Shown one piece after another: positions 8,715 to 17,900 of a DNA stretch of 64,000 nucleotides (positions are counted from its first letter, which is position 1; every line of letters starts with the position of its first letter). This DNA is from Oscillatoria sp. FACHB-1406 (lineage in GTDB: Bacteria; Cyanobacteriota; Cyanobacteriia; Cyanobacteriales; Spirulinaceae). Position numbers and translations under genes: made by a program. The notes beneath the pieces were generated by a model. That model was not told where the DNA came from. It worked only from the letters and a program-made list of their open reading frames with translations, and made no database searches. Location of the stretch: NCBI RefSeq assembly GCF_014698145.1, contig NZ_JACJSM010000014.1, forward strand, positions 62,001 through 126,000. The letters run 5' to 3'.

Positions 8715-10046
8715 ATGTCCGGGATCGCGTTTGAAATCTTTTTCATCCTTCTGCTCATCGTTGCTAACGGAGTCTTTTCCGGATCGGAAATCGCCATCGT
8801 TTCCTCCCGACGGGTACGCTTGGAGCAACTGGCCAAAAATGGCGATCGCAAAGCCAAACTCGCGCTCAAACTCGCCAATTCGCCCAACAACTTCCTCTCC
8901 ACCGTCCAAATCGGCATTACCCTAATCGGTATTCTTAGTGGTGCGGTGGGCGGCGCGACTCTGGCCCAACGCTTAGAAGGATTGCTGGGCAGCATTCCCC
9001 TCCTGTACCCCTACCGGGAGGTTCTAAGTTTCGCGATCGTCGTTAGCATCATCACTTACCTATCCTTAGTCGTCGGCGAACTCGTTCCCAAGCGCCTTGC
9101 CCTCAATAGCCCCGAACCGATTGCCTGCGCCGTCGCAGGACCAATGCGCTGGCTCTCGCGCGCGGCTGCGCCCGTCGTGTATCTGTTAGGGATATCCACC
9201 GATCTCTTGCTCAAAATGTTGGGCTTGCGGGAATCTCAAGAGTCGCCCGTGACGGAGGAAGAAATTAAAATTTTGCTCGATCAGGCAACGCAGGCGGGAA
9301 CTTTTGAAGAAGCAGAACGCCAACTGGTGGGGCGAGTGTTTCGGCTCGGGGATCGCCCGATTCGAGCGTTGATGACTCCGCGCACCGAAATTGTCTGGCT
9401 CGATCTCAATAAACCTCTAAACGAAAACTGGGAAATCGCGATCGCGAGCGGTTATTCTCGATTTCCGGTGGGACATGGCAGTTTAGACCGCTGTTTGGGG
9501 ATTGCGCGCCTTCGCAACTTATTTGAAGCTTCAATGGCTGGCGAGACTATCAATCTGGAAGCTAAACTGCAATCGCCCCTGTACGTGACCGAAACCATGC
9601 AATCTTTAAAGGTGCTGGAACTTTTTAAAAAAGAAGGAACCCGCGTTGCGCTGGTGAGTGACGAGTACGGGGGAATCGAAGGCTTGGTGACGCTCAGCGA
9701 TTTAGTAGAAGCTTTAGTCGGCGAACTACCTTCTTTAGAAGATTTAGACGAACCGATGTCGGTGCGACGAGAAGATGGTTCTTGGTTGCTGGATGGCTTG
9801 CTTTCTGCCGATGACTTGAAAGATCTCTTAAATCGAGAAGTCCTGCCCTACGAAGCGCGGGGCGAATATCATACCCTCGGCGGCTTGATGATGACCCATT
9901 TGGGGCATATTCCGACAGCAGGAGAATATTTTGAGTGGAGCGGATTGCGCTTTGAAGTGATGGATATGGATGGGATTCGGGTCGATAAGGTGCTGGTGAG
10001 CGAATTACCGGCAGAACCAACACTGCCAGAATCGGGAGCGGATTAA
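8715..10046 (+). CDS. CNNM/CorC (hemolysin C) family membrane protein
   Basis: A 443-residue protein beginning MSGIAFEIFFILLLIVANGVFSGSEIAIVSSRR. The longer frame opening at 8643 adds 24 unconserved residues, so the ATG at 8715 is preferred. Residues 1 to about 190 form the DUF21/CNNM membrane domain with four hydrophobic segments. Two CBS domains follow (GDRPIRALMTPRTEIVWLD and SLKVLELFKKEGTRVALVSDEYGGIEGLVTLSDLVEAL), then a CorC_HlyC transporter-associated domain at the C-terminus (WLLDGLLSADDLKDLL and GLRFEVMDMDGIRVDKVLV). The family is linked to magnesium or cobalt efflux and ion homeostasis. No partner gene is visible next to it. Confidence 0.9.
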   Translation: MSGIAFEIFFILLLIVANGVFSGSEIAIVSSRRVRLEQLAKNGDRKAKLALKLANSPNNFLSTVQIGITLIGILSGAVGGATLAQRLEGLLGSIPLLYPYREVLSFAIVVSIITYLSLVVGELVPKRLALNSPEPIACAVAGPMRWLSRAAAPVVYLLGISTDLLLKMLGLRESQESPVTEEEIKILLDQATQAGTFEEAERQLVGRVFRLGDRPIRALMTPRTEIVWLDLNKPLNENWEIAIASGYSRFPVGHGSLDRCLGIARLRNLFEASMAGETINLEAKLQSPLYVTETMQSLKVLELFKKEGTRVALVSDEYGGIEGLVTLSDLVEALVGELPSLEDLDEPMSVRREDGSWLLDGLLSADDLKDLLNREVLPYEARGEYHTLGGLMMTHLGHIPTAGEYFEWSGLRFEVMDMDGIRVDKVLVSELPAEPTLPESGAD

Positions 10047-10197
10047 AGCTCGTTCAAAGCCAGCCAACCGAGAAACGCTGTCCGAAGTTGCGCTCGGACT
10101 ATTGACTTTTGTAACAAACTATTTTGTCCGAGGGCAACAATGGCGGAAACTGGGGAGGACATCAATTTATCCCCATTTTCTTGAGGAGTTTAAAATC

Positions 10198-10287
10198 ATG
10201 ACCGATGCGCAAGTTCTCATTGCTTTGGTGATTGCTTTAATCCCCGGCATTTTAGCGATTCGTCTTTCGACCGAACTCTATAAATAA
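10198..10287 (+). CDS. psaM: Photosystem I reaction centre subunit XII
   Basis: A 29-residue single-span thylakoid membrane protein, MTDAQVLIALVIALIPGILA followed by IRLSTELYK. The hydrophobic core and the C-terminal RLSTELYK are the PsaM signature. It binds at the trimer interface of photosystem I and helps stabilise trimers and a beta-carotene. The start at 10198 is set by the strong GAGGAG ribosome-binding site 8 bases upstream; the longer upstream reading frame is not conserved. A hairpin right after the gene (10318-10346) fits a monocistronic transcript. Confidence 0.95.
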   Translation: MTDAQVLIALVIALIPGILAIRLSTELYK

Positions 10288-10317
10288 GCGCGATCGTTTA
10301 ACAAACGTTAGTATCGA

Positions 10318-10346
10318 GGAGGGGGAACAGGAAATGTTCCCCTTCC
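10318..10346 (+). terminator. Hairpin after psaM
   Basis: GGGGAACA (10322-10329) pairs with TGTTCCCC (10335-10342) around a 5-nt loop, and the stem extends to about 12 pairs with one G-U. It begins 30 bp after the psaM stop. There is no long T-run behind it, so it may be a processing or stabilising hairpin rather than a classic intrinsic terminator. Confidence 0.6.
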
Positions 10347-10361
10347 ATCCTATGGACTAAA

Positions 10362-10406
10362 GTTGCGATCCCGCAGGGAGCCGCGTAGCGGCACGCGCGG
10401 GCGATC
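10362..10406. repeat. Dispersed GC-rich palindromic repeat, copy 1
   Basis: A sequence beginning GTTGCGATCCCGCAGGGAGC and continuing with CCGCGTAGCGGC. The inner part CCGC-GTA-GCGG is palindromic. A near-identical copy lies at 51271-51311 inside the phosphodiesterase gene, showing it is a mobile or copied repeat. Confidence 0.8.
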
Positions 10407-10582
10407 CCCATTTGAGGGGGATAAGGTACGTTGACAATTATTCTCTAATTCAGTATTAATCAGAGAGAACGACAGAGCCAAAGGCATTTTCCGACCCAAC
10501 CGGCTCGGAGCGGAAGCGTACCGGGGTTGAAGTCCGCCAGCCTGGAGGTTGTCGATCGATACCCAGACTAGATTGTCTTTAC

Positions 10583-10972
10583 ATGAGCGCCCTGCAAAAA
10601 CGAACAGAACCCTTCAATCCCGAACGTCGTCCGGCAAGATCCTTACAGTCCCAGCGCAACCGGCGTTCTTCTTATCGCGCGATCGCGATCGAAAATCTAG
10701 TCAAAGTTTTAGTCAACGGCGTTTTGTCAGTTGCCGCAATTACAGCGCTGAGCGATTTATTGCCCTACCTTCAGTCAAATCGAGTCAAGCTGCGCGAAAT
10801 TCGCGTACAAGTGAAAGAAACGCAACTGCAAGTCGATGAATTGCGCAATAAATTTAGCAATACCTTCGATCCCCATCAAGCCAATAGCGTCATGCAGGAA
10901 CAAAGTGCGAGAATCGCTCGCAATCAACGTCGCGTTGTCTGGTTGGAGAAAAAAACAGAAAATAATGAATGA
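10583..10972 (+). CDS. Conserved small protein with one membrane span and a coiled coil
   Basis: A 129-residue protein I cannot assign to a function. It has a basic, disordered N-terminus (ERRPARSLQSQRNRRSSYRA, residues about 15-34) and a hydrophobic segment at about 38-62 (ENLVKVLVNGVLSVAAITAL). A heptad-patterned helix follows (LREIRVQVKETQLQVDELRN, about 70-89), and the C-terminus is charged. The architecture is like that of small cell-envelope or division-associated proteins, but that is only an analogy. It lies 57 bp upstream of the response regulator gene on the same strand, so the two could be co-transcribed. Confidence 0.7.
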   Translation: MSALQKRTEPFNPERRPARSLQSQRNRRSSYRAIAIENLVKVLVNGVLSVAAITALSDLLPYLQSNRVKLREIRVQVKETQLQVDELRNKFSNTFDPHQANSVMQEQSARIARNQRRVVWLEKKTENNE

Positions 10973-11029
10973 TTAAGGGTGGAATCAATAAGGAATTCAA
11001 GTTCCTGCTTTAAAGCTTAAGTCCATGCT

Positions 11030-11731
11030 ATGCGTATTTTATTGGTTGACGATGAAGTTGAATTTACGGAATCTTTAAGTGAAATTCTGACTCGCGAAGG
11101 CTATGAAGTCGATGTGGCGGGGAACGGAACGTTGGGATTGCAACTCGCGCAACAAAAAGTTTACGACTTGCTGGTGCTGGATTGGATGATGCCGCAATTA
11201 TCCGGTTTGTCGTTGTGCCAGCAATTGCGCGATCGCGGTTCGGTTGCCCCAATTTTATTTTTAACCGCTAAGGATACCATCGACGATCGCGTTGTCGGTT
11301 TGGATGCGGGGGCGGACGATTATTTAGTTAAACCCTTTGAGTTGCGAGAATTGTTGGCGCGAGTGCGGGCGTTGTTGCGCCGCGCCGTCGAACAAATCCC
11401 CACTCCAGCCCCCGCGAACCTTTCCCAAAAACTCAAAGTTGACGATCTCGAACTCGATCGCGACAATCAACTCGCTTACCGCAACAATCGCGCGATCGAA
11501 CTCTCAGAAAAAGAGACGCAATTACTCGAATATTTTATGCAATATCCCGGTCAACTTCTCGTTCACGAACAAATTTATCAACAGTTGTGGGCAGAAGATG
11601 CACCGCCCAGCAGCAATGTTTTGGCTGCTTTAGTCCGATTATTGCGCCGAAAAATCGAGCAGAAAGGAGAAATTCCGCTCATTCATACCGTTTATGGAAA
11701 AGGCTATCGGTTCGGCATTATTGAGCGTTAA
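11030..11731 (+). CDS. rppA: OmpR/PhoB-type response regulator, RppA-like
   Basis: A 233-residue two-component regulator. The receiver domain (1-115) has the acidic pair D7/D8, phosphoacceptor D51 (DLLVLDWMMP), the threonine in LFLTAKD, and the lysine of DYLVKPFELRELLARVRALL. The DNA-binding winged-helix domain (about 130-233) ends with LIHTVYGKGYRFG. The stretch from VLFLTAKD to RALLRR closely resembles RppA as I remember it from Synechocystis and relatives, where RppA works with the kinase RppB in redox or metal sensing. No histidine kinase gene is next to it, so it is either an orphan or its kinase is elsewhere. The symbol is a similarity-based guess. Confidence 0.85.
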   Translation: MRILLVDDEVEFTESLSEILTREGYEVDVAGNGTLGLQLAQQKVYDLLVLDWMMPQLSGLSLCQQLRDRGSVAPILFLTAKDTIDDRVVGLDAGADDYLVKPFELRELLARVRALLRRAVEQIPTPAPANLSQKLKVDDLELDRDNQLAYRNNRAIELSEKETQLLEYFMQYPGQLLVHEQIYQQLWAEDAPPSSNVLAALVRLLRRKIEQKGEIPLIHTVYGKGYRFGIIER

Positions 11732-11765
11732 TTTTTATTGTTTGAAATAGGGGTAGGAACGTTGA

Positions 11766-11962
11766 CTTGCACATGGGTGTCAACTGGCTTGTAAATGTAC
11801 GTTTCTAAACGCACCAAAATCTTGGCTGGTGGGCGCTGCCCACCCTACTAGAGAGCTAAACGCTGAAAATCTTGGCTTGCACATTGGTGTCAACTGGCTT
11901 GTAAATGTACGTTTCTAAACGCACCAAAATCTTGGCTGGTGGGCGCTGCCCACCCTACTAGA
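11766..11962. repeat. 87-bp direct repeat, two copies
   Basis: Copies at 11766-11852 and 11876-11962 have period 110 and differ at about one base. Each ends in the palindromic core GGTGGGCGCTGCCCACC followed by CTACTAGA. A diverged copy of the second half lies at 14228-14282, and the core alone appears inverted at 56375-56400. Confidence 0.9.
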
Positions 11963-11966
11963 CCTA

Positions 11967-12036
11967 ATACCAATTTAAGATTGCGTTGCCTAGAATAAAC
12001 TCTCCTAATCGATCGGGATAACGGTGCGTTACGCTT
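11967..12036 (+). repeat. 70-bp dispersed repeat, left copy
   Basis: It begins ATACCAATTTAAGATTGCGT and ends GGTGCGTTACGCTT. An inverted copy with only a handful of differences sits at 14455-14524. The pair brackets the glycosyltransferase and methyltransferase genes. Confidence 0.88.
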
Positions 12037-12186
12037 TGCTAACACACCCTACTGCCTAACGGCTCGGGCGATGGCTATTATAGCAACAGACATATCGATG
12101 AGGACAATCCGATCGGTAGAAAACCGGGCGAATGCCATTCGCCCCTACCCAAATTTGTCCTAACGGCCCGGGCGATGGCTATATCT

Positions 12187-12214
12187 GTAGGGACGTTGTA
12201 TACAACGTCCCTAC
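12187..12214. repeat. 28-bp perfect palindrome
   Basis: GTAGGGACGTTGTA followed directly by its reverse complement TACAACGTCCCTAC. This type of GTAGGGACG palindrome is common between cyanobacterial genes. It sits 31 bp past the stop of the minus-strand glycosyltransferase gene and could form a cruciform or end-of-transcript hairpin. Confidence 0.85.
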
Positions 12215-12245
12215 GGAGATGTTTGATTTCAGTGCCAATTCCTAT

Positions 12246-13202
12246 CTAGTCTATTAAAATTTGTTCGTAGGTTGCTAGCAATAAATGCGGCTTCCAAGCC
12301 GTTATAAAATAGCCGATGGCAACTAAAACTGCCGAACTCAACGCAACGGGAATTGCTAAAGGAAAATAGATTAAATGACGGGAATCTTCTGCTATCATTT
12401 TAGCAAAGCGATCGCGGAAGATTTGCAACTTTCCGTTCGCGCCCTTCAAGCTTTCCTCCGATCGCAAATTTTTCTGTGCAGCCAGTCGCGTTTGCCAATA
12501 ATAATCGTGACCGATGAGCAAAAATCGCCAGAAAAAGTGCGATAAACTCGAAGGCGGTGCGTGGGTTGCCCTTGCGCGCGGTTGTTTCCAAAGCACGTAA
12601 CCTTCGCGGATTAAATTGCGGGCGTGAATATCGCAATTGCCGCGATATAGCGGTAAATCGAGGGGAATCGGATGCTGCAAGAGAAAATCGCGACGAAACG
12701 CTACATTATTGAGAAAATATTGGCGAGTTTTGCTGGGGGAAGTTTGCCCGGAGAAGGGCGGAAAAATGTAAGCAATCGCCATCGCCGTTCCATAAATTCC
12801 GACTCCCCGCGTCATCGTTTCGCCCGCAACAATTTGAACTTCTTCATGTTCAGAAAAAGTCTCTAACAGCATTCGCAACCATTGCGGTTCGTAGATACAG
12901 TCGGAATCGAAATAAACGACCACTTCCCCCGTTGCGAGTTCCGCACCGAGCATCTTGGCTTTATAGTACCCAGTATCGAGGGGCGCTTGATGGATTTTAA
13001 TCCAAGGGTACTGCTTGCATAAGCGATCGAGCAAATCGAGAGGCGTATCGCCGCTTTCGATTAACCAAACTTCGTTCGCGCAGTTGGGCGACAAATCTTG
13101 ATGGGCGAGGGAGGCTAAGGATTTCGTCAATCCCTCAAGATCGGCGTTTGCCAAGTTTTCGGTTTCAAGAACGATAGAAAAGCTAGGGAGTACCATCGGC
13201 AA
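12246..13202 (-). CDS. Family 2 glycosyltransferase, membrane-anchored
   Basis: A 318-residue GT-A fold enzyme. The N-terminus FSIVLETENLANADLEGLTKSLASL is followed by the sugar-nucleotide binding part, with the DxD motif in GEVVVYFDSDCIYEPQWL (about residues 92-110). A C-terminal hydrophobic pair (LIYFPLAIPVALSSAVLVAIGYFITA, about 275-300) should hold it at the membrane. It would transfer a sugar to a lipid or polysaccharide acceptor; the substrate cannot be read from sequence. Start Met1 or Met3 (MPMVL). It is divergent from the methyltransferase gene, with starts 55 bp apart. Both genes lie inside the inverted-repeat bracket 11967-14524. Confidence 0.85.
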   Translation of the reverse strand: MPMVLPSFSIVLETENLANADLEGLTKSLASLAHQDLSPNCANEVWLIESGDTPLDLLDRLCKQYPWIKIHQAPLDTGYYKAKMLGAELATGEVVVYFDSDCIYEPQWLRMLLETFSEHEEVQIVAGETMTRGVGIYGTAMAIAYIFPPFSGQTSPSKTRQYFLNNVAFRRDFLLQHPIPLDLPLYRGNCDIHARNLIREGYVLWKQPRARATHAPPSSLSHFFWRFLLIGHDYYWQTRLAAQKNLRSEESLKGANGKLQIFRDRFAKMIAEDSRHLIYFPLAIPVALSSAVLVAIGYFITAWKPHLLLATYEQILID

Positions 13203-13256
13203 TGTTTGAGAGGTGGATATTTATTTGGATAATGGGATATTGAAATTGATAGTAAG

Positions 13257-14168
13257 ATGCTGGAATTGACGCATTGCGTCCGCAGCAAAACTCAACTTGG
13301 CAAACCGACTGAATATTTTACCTTACTCGCGATCGTGGCAAATTCCCTGAACCTAAACAGTTACAAACAACAAATTGCCGACCTCTACAGTCGTCGCAGT
13401 CCGAGCTACGATGAGGGAGACTGGCATCCGAGAATCGCGCGCCGCCTGCTTGAATATACGCACCTTGCCCCCGGACAGCGCATTTTGGATATCGCCACCG
13501 GAACGGGGTTAATTGCCCTAGAAGCATCGCCAATTGTCGGTTCCCAAGGACGAGTGATTGGTGTGGACATTTCCGAAGGGATGTTAGAGAAAGCGCAACG
13601 CAAAGTTGATGCCCTTGGCTTCAAGAATATCGAATTATTGCTGGCAGATGCCGAAACCTTAAACTTTCCCGAAGATTATTTCGATCGCGTCTTCTGTTCT
13701 TCTGCTTTAATTTGGATGTCGGACTTAACCGCCGCCCTACGCCTCTGGCATCGCTTCCTCAAACCGGGCGGATTAATCGGTTTCCATGCCTTCGCCGATA
13801 CCGCTTTTATTGGCGGCGTTCTTTCTCAAAAAATTTTGCAAAAGTACGGCGTATCGTTAACCTTAAATCAACCGACGGGAACGATCGAAAAATGTTACGA
13901 ACTGTTGAAAAACGCTGGATTTGAAGCGATTAAAATCGAGCCGGAACAGTACGGAAGTTACGTGACTTTTGAGTATGCAAGAAGAATGTGGACGGGCAAA
14001 GATTATCCCGCGCCCGGTCAATTTCCCAATCCTCTAGCTCGGCTTTCTGAGATTGAGTTACAACAAGCAGAACGAGAGTTTGAGACAGCGTTAAAGGCGT
14101 TGCAGGGCGATCGCGGCATCTGGAACGATATTACAATCTTTTTTGCCAGGGGAAGGAAAAGGATATAG
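13257..14168 (+). CDS. SAM-dependent class I methyltransferase (UbiE-like)
   Basis: A 303-residue methyltransferase. Motif I is ILDIATGTGLIALEA (about residues 79-93), and VIGVDISEGMLEKAQRK gives the acidic residue that binds the SAM ribose. LLADAETLNFPEDYFDRVFCS and the post-motif LKPGGLIGFHAF follow. The C-terminal part (YELLKNAGFEAIKIEPEQYG) resembles UbiE/COQ5-type small-molecule methyltransferases. The acceptor is unknown. The first 30 residues are not typical, and a start further in is possible. Divergent partner of the glycosyltransferase gene. Confidence 0.85.
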   Translation: MLELTHCVRSKTQLGKPTEYFTLLAIVANSLNLNSYKQQIADLYSRRSPSYDEGDWHPRIARRLLEYTHLAPGQRILDIATGTGLIALEASPIVGSQGRVIGVDISEGMLEKAQRKVDALGFKNIELLLADAETLNFPEDYFDRVFCSSALIWMSDLTAALRLWHRFLKPGGLIGFHAFADTAFIGGVLSQKILQKYGVSLTLNQPTGTIEKCYELLKNAGFEAIKIEPEQYGSYVTFEYARRMWTGKDYPAPGQFPNPLARLSEIELQQAEREFETALKALQGDRGIWNDITIFFARGRKRI

Positions 14169-14289
14169 AAATCCGGTTCTTTCGCCATCATTGGGATAAT
14201 TTTATAGCGCTACTTGAAAGGTGAAGCTACGTTTCTAAATGCACCGAAGTATTAGCTGGTGGGCGCTGCCCGCCCTACTAGACTAATGC

Positions 14290-14322
14290 CAATTAAAAAT
14301 TAAAAATTAAAAATTAAAGATT
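14290..14322. repeat. STRR heptamer run (AATTAAA type)
   Basis: About four consecutive AATTAAA heptamers. The same heptamer recurs at 37913-37942 after the RecB-like gene. Confidence 0.8.
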
Positions 14323-14454
14323 AAGAAACCTATATCTATTAGGGGTTTCAGCCTCAAGATGTGTCGTCCGAACTCGGAGAATTGGTATAATCTTTAATGC
14401 TCATACCAGATTGATGTGAAGCTGCATAGAATGAAAAGCAGGGTGTGGAGCGCG

Positions 14455-14524
14455 AAGCGTAACGCACCGTTATCCTGAGAATTTAGGAGAGTTGATTCTA
14501 GGCAACGCAATCTTAAATTGGTAT
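14455..14524 (-). repeat. 70-bp dispersed repeat, right copy (inverted)
   Basis: Reverse complement of 11967-12036, with the differences mostly confined to the middle (after CTCTCCTAA). Together the two copies form inverted flanks of a segment of about 2.5 kb. Confidence 0.88.
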
Positions 14525-14656
14525 CAGTAGGCGGCAGTTGTAATTAAATAAAATGCGAGGAGGGCGGTTTTTTATTTCTAGATCGCTCTTATAACCACAG
14601 TTTCAGCTAAACCCGCCCCGACAGGTCTTGTTAACTTTTTTTATGCCCCCCTACTT

Positions 14657-14961
14657 ATACCAATTCTCATTGATTTTGCACGATTCCCGAAGAGGGCATA
14701 ACATTGTTCATTAGTGTCAACTTAAGCACGAGTGTTTGGTATAGCGTCATCCCAGCCCTCACCCCCCCGACCCCCCTCTCCCAATTTTGGGCGAGGGGGG
14801 AGAAGAATTCTCTCTTGCTCCCCTCTCCCAGGGTTGGGAGAGGGGCTGGGGGTGAGGGCGATTCCACTTTCTGAGTGGGGTTTCACGTTAAGTTGACATC
14901 AATGAACATTGTTATGCCCCTACGACGAAAAATTTAGTGCATTGTAACTGAGAATTGGTAT
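14657..14961. mobile_element. Outer MITE-like element carrying a second MITE
   Basis: Perfect 13-bp terminal inverted repeats, ATACCAATTCTCA (14657-14669) and TGAGAATTGGTAT (14949-14961). Without the inserted MITE and one copy of its target duplication it would be 100 bp, with a palindromic centre (GGGCATAACA / TGTTATGCCC type). An uninterrupted relative lies at 19689-19780. Its right part encodes the last residues and the stop codon of the mannosidase gene. Confidence 0.85.
14709..14904. mobile_element. 196-bp MITE with 9-bp target-site duplication
   Basis: The ends are near-inverted: CATTAGTGTCAACTTAA and, reverse-complemented, CATTGATGTCAACTTAA (15 of 17 match). The direct repeat AACATTGTT stands on both sides (14700-14708 and 14905-14913), and the uninterrupted relative at 19.7 kb has a single AACAGTGTT at this point. 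Inside are long GC-rich inverted arms (GCCCTCACCCCC and GGGGGTGAGGGC). There is no coding capacity, so it must be moved in trans by a transposase that makes 9-bp duplications. Confidence 0.9.
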
Positions 14962-17900
14962 TAATGCTAGGAGGTAAAGTCAAACTGTGGCTGACGACTT
15001 GCCACGGCTGAATTGTTGTAGCTTTGCCGCGTTCTCTCTCTAGTAAATCGACGGCGGCATCCACCGTTAAGTTGAAGGGAGTCGCGATCGCGATTTCTGC
15101 CGCTTGACCGCAACATTCATAGCAGCGCAAAATATAAGCATCGGGACAATCTTCCGCCCGTTTAAACGCCATCAATACCAAGTTTTCTGCCGAGAGATCG
15201 AGTAAACTCGCGACGGGCGGTAAATCGGTTAAATCGTCGGTTTGTCCCACTCCAAAGAACACTTGTAACGGTTGATTGAGTTCGTAGCCGCGACGTACCG
15301 TTTGCGCGTCTTTCCAAGAACCCGCATGGGGGTAAACTGCGTAAGTAAACTGATGCAAACCGCGATCGGCATCGGCATGAGGCCACATGGAAGCCCGCAG
15401 TAACGTCAGGCGCAACTGCTGCGGTTGCACGTCGTAGCCATATTTGCAATCATTGAGTAAGCTCGCGCCGTAGCCCGCCGGTGAAGTTAAATCCGCCCAT
15501 TGCAACGCCGGAACTTCCCATTTGGCTTTCTCGGCGGGGGTTTGCGGTTGGGTTGGGCGATCGATCGCACCGCAGGGAATTTCAAAGGTTGCGAAGTCTG
15601 CTTCGAGGTTGAGGGGGAAGGCGGCTTTCACGAGAACGTGACGTTCTTGCCAATCAACGGTTGTGGCAATGTTAAGGACTGGCGAATGCGTATCGAGAAT
15701 GTAGTCTTGGGTGAATTGGGATTGGTTGAGTTGGCGGATGACGCGCAGGCGTTGGCGAAGGTTGCCGCGTTCTTGCCACGCGATCGCGATTAATTGGGCT
15801 GGCGGTAGGGGATGCTGCGCGTAGTTGGGGTCGATATTCCACGCATCCCAATATTGTCCCTCATCTTGGAACGCTTGCAGTTGGTTGCCCGCCCCGTTAA
15901 GGACTTCGCGCTGGTGGATTTTGTCGAAGATGCGATCGATGTCGCCGGTTTGGGGATTAATAGCGACTTTTAGGATTTGATTTTCGAGGATAAATTCACT
16001 AACGTTTTCGCTTGCGATCTCCCTCTTATCCTCCTTACTCAGTCCCCAAAAGAGACGATAACCGATCGCGGGAATTTCTTCAGCCAGAAAAATTATTCCC
16101 TGTTCGCTTCGTTGCACCGGAAGTTGCTGCCCTTCGGCGTTATAAATTTCCCAGTCCGTCCCGTCGCTTGGCAGTTCGACGAGGTGGGAACGTTCCCAGT
16201 TGAGGGAGTTGAAGACGAGGAGGGGTTTAGCGTCGGGATGGGGCGGCGGGGGGAGGATAATGCGGGATGCGATCGCCCTCCAAGCTTGTTGTAAGATCGT
16301 TTCCGCGATCGCGATCGCTTCTTCCCAATCTCGATTCGCGCGCACGAACACTTCAAGAATCGAGGTTCCGGGTAAAATATCGTGGAACTGATTGAATAAA
16401 ACCTTTTTCCAAGCCCGTTCGATCTCAGCTTGAGGGGCAGAATTAAGTGCTTTTTCTTCTACATTTTTCTTGGATTTCTCTGCTTTCTGGTTAACTCCGA
16501 CGCGATCGATAATTTCCGCCAGCGTTGACCATAACTCCGCCCGATATAATAATGCTTCGCAACGGCGATTGTAGCGTTTTTGGTCGGCATGAGTCGTATA
16601 GCAACCGCGATGGAATTCTAGATATAATTCATCGTTCCAAACCGGCGCAGTCGAGGCAATTTTTTCGCGACAGGACTGTAAATAGCCTTCTGCGGTGGTA
16701 AATTCAAGACGCGGGAAAAACGGAGAATGTCGCCAACGCTGCTGCACTTCCAGCATATCGCGACTCGGCCCGCCGCCCTTATCGCCCACTCCCGGCAACC
16801 AGAAACTCTCCTGCAATCCCGTTTGCGCCTCCCAACCCGCCGCGTAAGCACTCATTACCCTCGGATTGGTATCCATTACGCCCTCGCGATTGGGCGGCGA
16901 CATCAACGTAAAAATTTGACTGCCATCCGGCGACTGCCACCAAAACGCCCCGTGAGGAAACTCAGTGGTGTCGTTCCAATGCAGTTTTTGCGTTACAAAA
17001 TATTCAATTCCCGCCTGCTGCAAAAATTGCGGCAATTGCCAACAAAATCCAAAACTATCCGTCAGCCACGCCACCGCCGCTATTTTACCGAATTTCTCTC
17101 GGGTGTAACGCTGTCCGTAGAGCAGTTGGCGCGCGATCGATTCCCCCGAAATTAAATTCATTTCCGGCTCGACCCACATCCCGCCCAAAACATTCCAGGA
17201 TTCGTTTCTAACAGCGGCTTGAATAGCTTCAAAAAGTTGCGGACGATTGTTTTCGACCCATTCATATAGCGCGGGGCTAGTATGGCAAAAGGTAAGGTCT
17301 GGGAAGTCTTTTTGTAAGTTCAAAACTGACTCAAAGGTGCGCTGGGAAACGTCCCAAGTTTCTTCAAGCTCCCACAACCAGGCTAAATCTAGATGGGCGT
17401 GAGAGAGTATTTTGATGCAGCGTTCTTTGAGGCTGGCGGCGTGGGGTTGTAAGGTACGACGCAGGCGATCGAGAGAGGCATTGAATTCGGGTCTATTGCT
17501 AGTTTTTGTAACGTCGATTGGCTTTAAGGAAGTAGCAAGAATCGGTAAGTTTTCCGGTTGAAACCTTTGCCAGTATTGATGTAAAACTGTGAGTTCGTCT
17601 GCAATAAAAGTTGGATCGAGGCGAGGGTTATTTGGGTTTATCGGATAATCCGGAACTTCATAGATGAGCGTCGATTTCATCAACCCTCCGATATCGTGAC
17701 CGGGGCTAATTAAGCGCAGAGCAACGATAAATTCTTCACCGGGGATTGCAGATGGTGTTAATAAAATTCTGACCGAAGATTCAAAGAGATCGCCTTCTTG
17801 AACGAATTGACCGTTAACGAAGATTTTGACATTCTCTGCCCACCAAACCAAGCTCAAACGCAGGGAAAATCCGGTTATTGGATACCTTTGTAAATCGTGG

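Larger units (their letters stand above)
11732..12245. other. Repeat-filled intergenic region
   Basis: No gene is seen in these 514 bp. It holds two 87-bp direct copies (11766-11852, 11876-11962), one arm of a 70-bp inverted repeat (11967-12036), two copies of a short AACGGCYCGGGCGATGGCTA motif (near 12058 and 12162), and a 28-bp perfect palindrome (12187-12214). Confidence 0.85.
14169..14911. other. Repeat-rich intergenic region with a nested MITE
   Basis: No gene is seen in this 743-bp stretch. It holds a diverged copy of the 87-bp repeat (14228-14282), an AATTAAA-type heptamer run (14290-14322), the right arm of the 70-bp inverted repeat (14455-14524), and the outer element beginning at 14657 with the MITE inside it. 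Confidence 0.85.
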
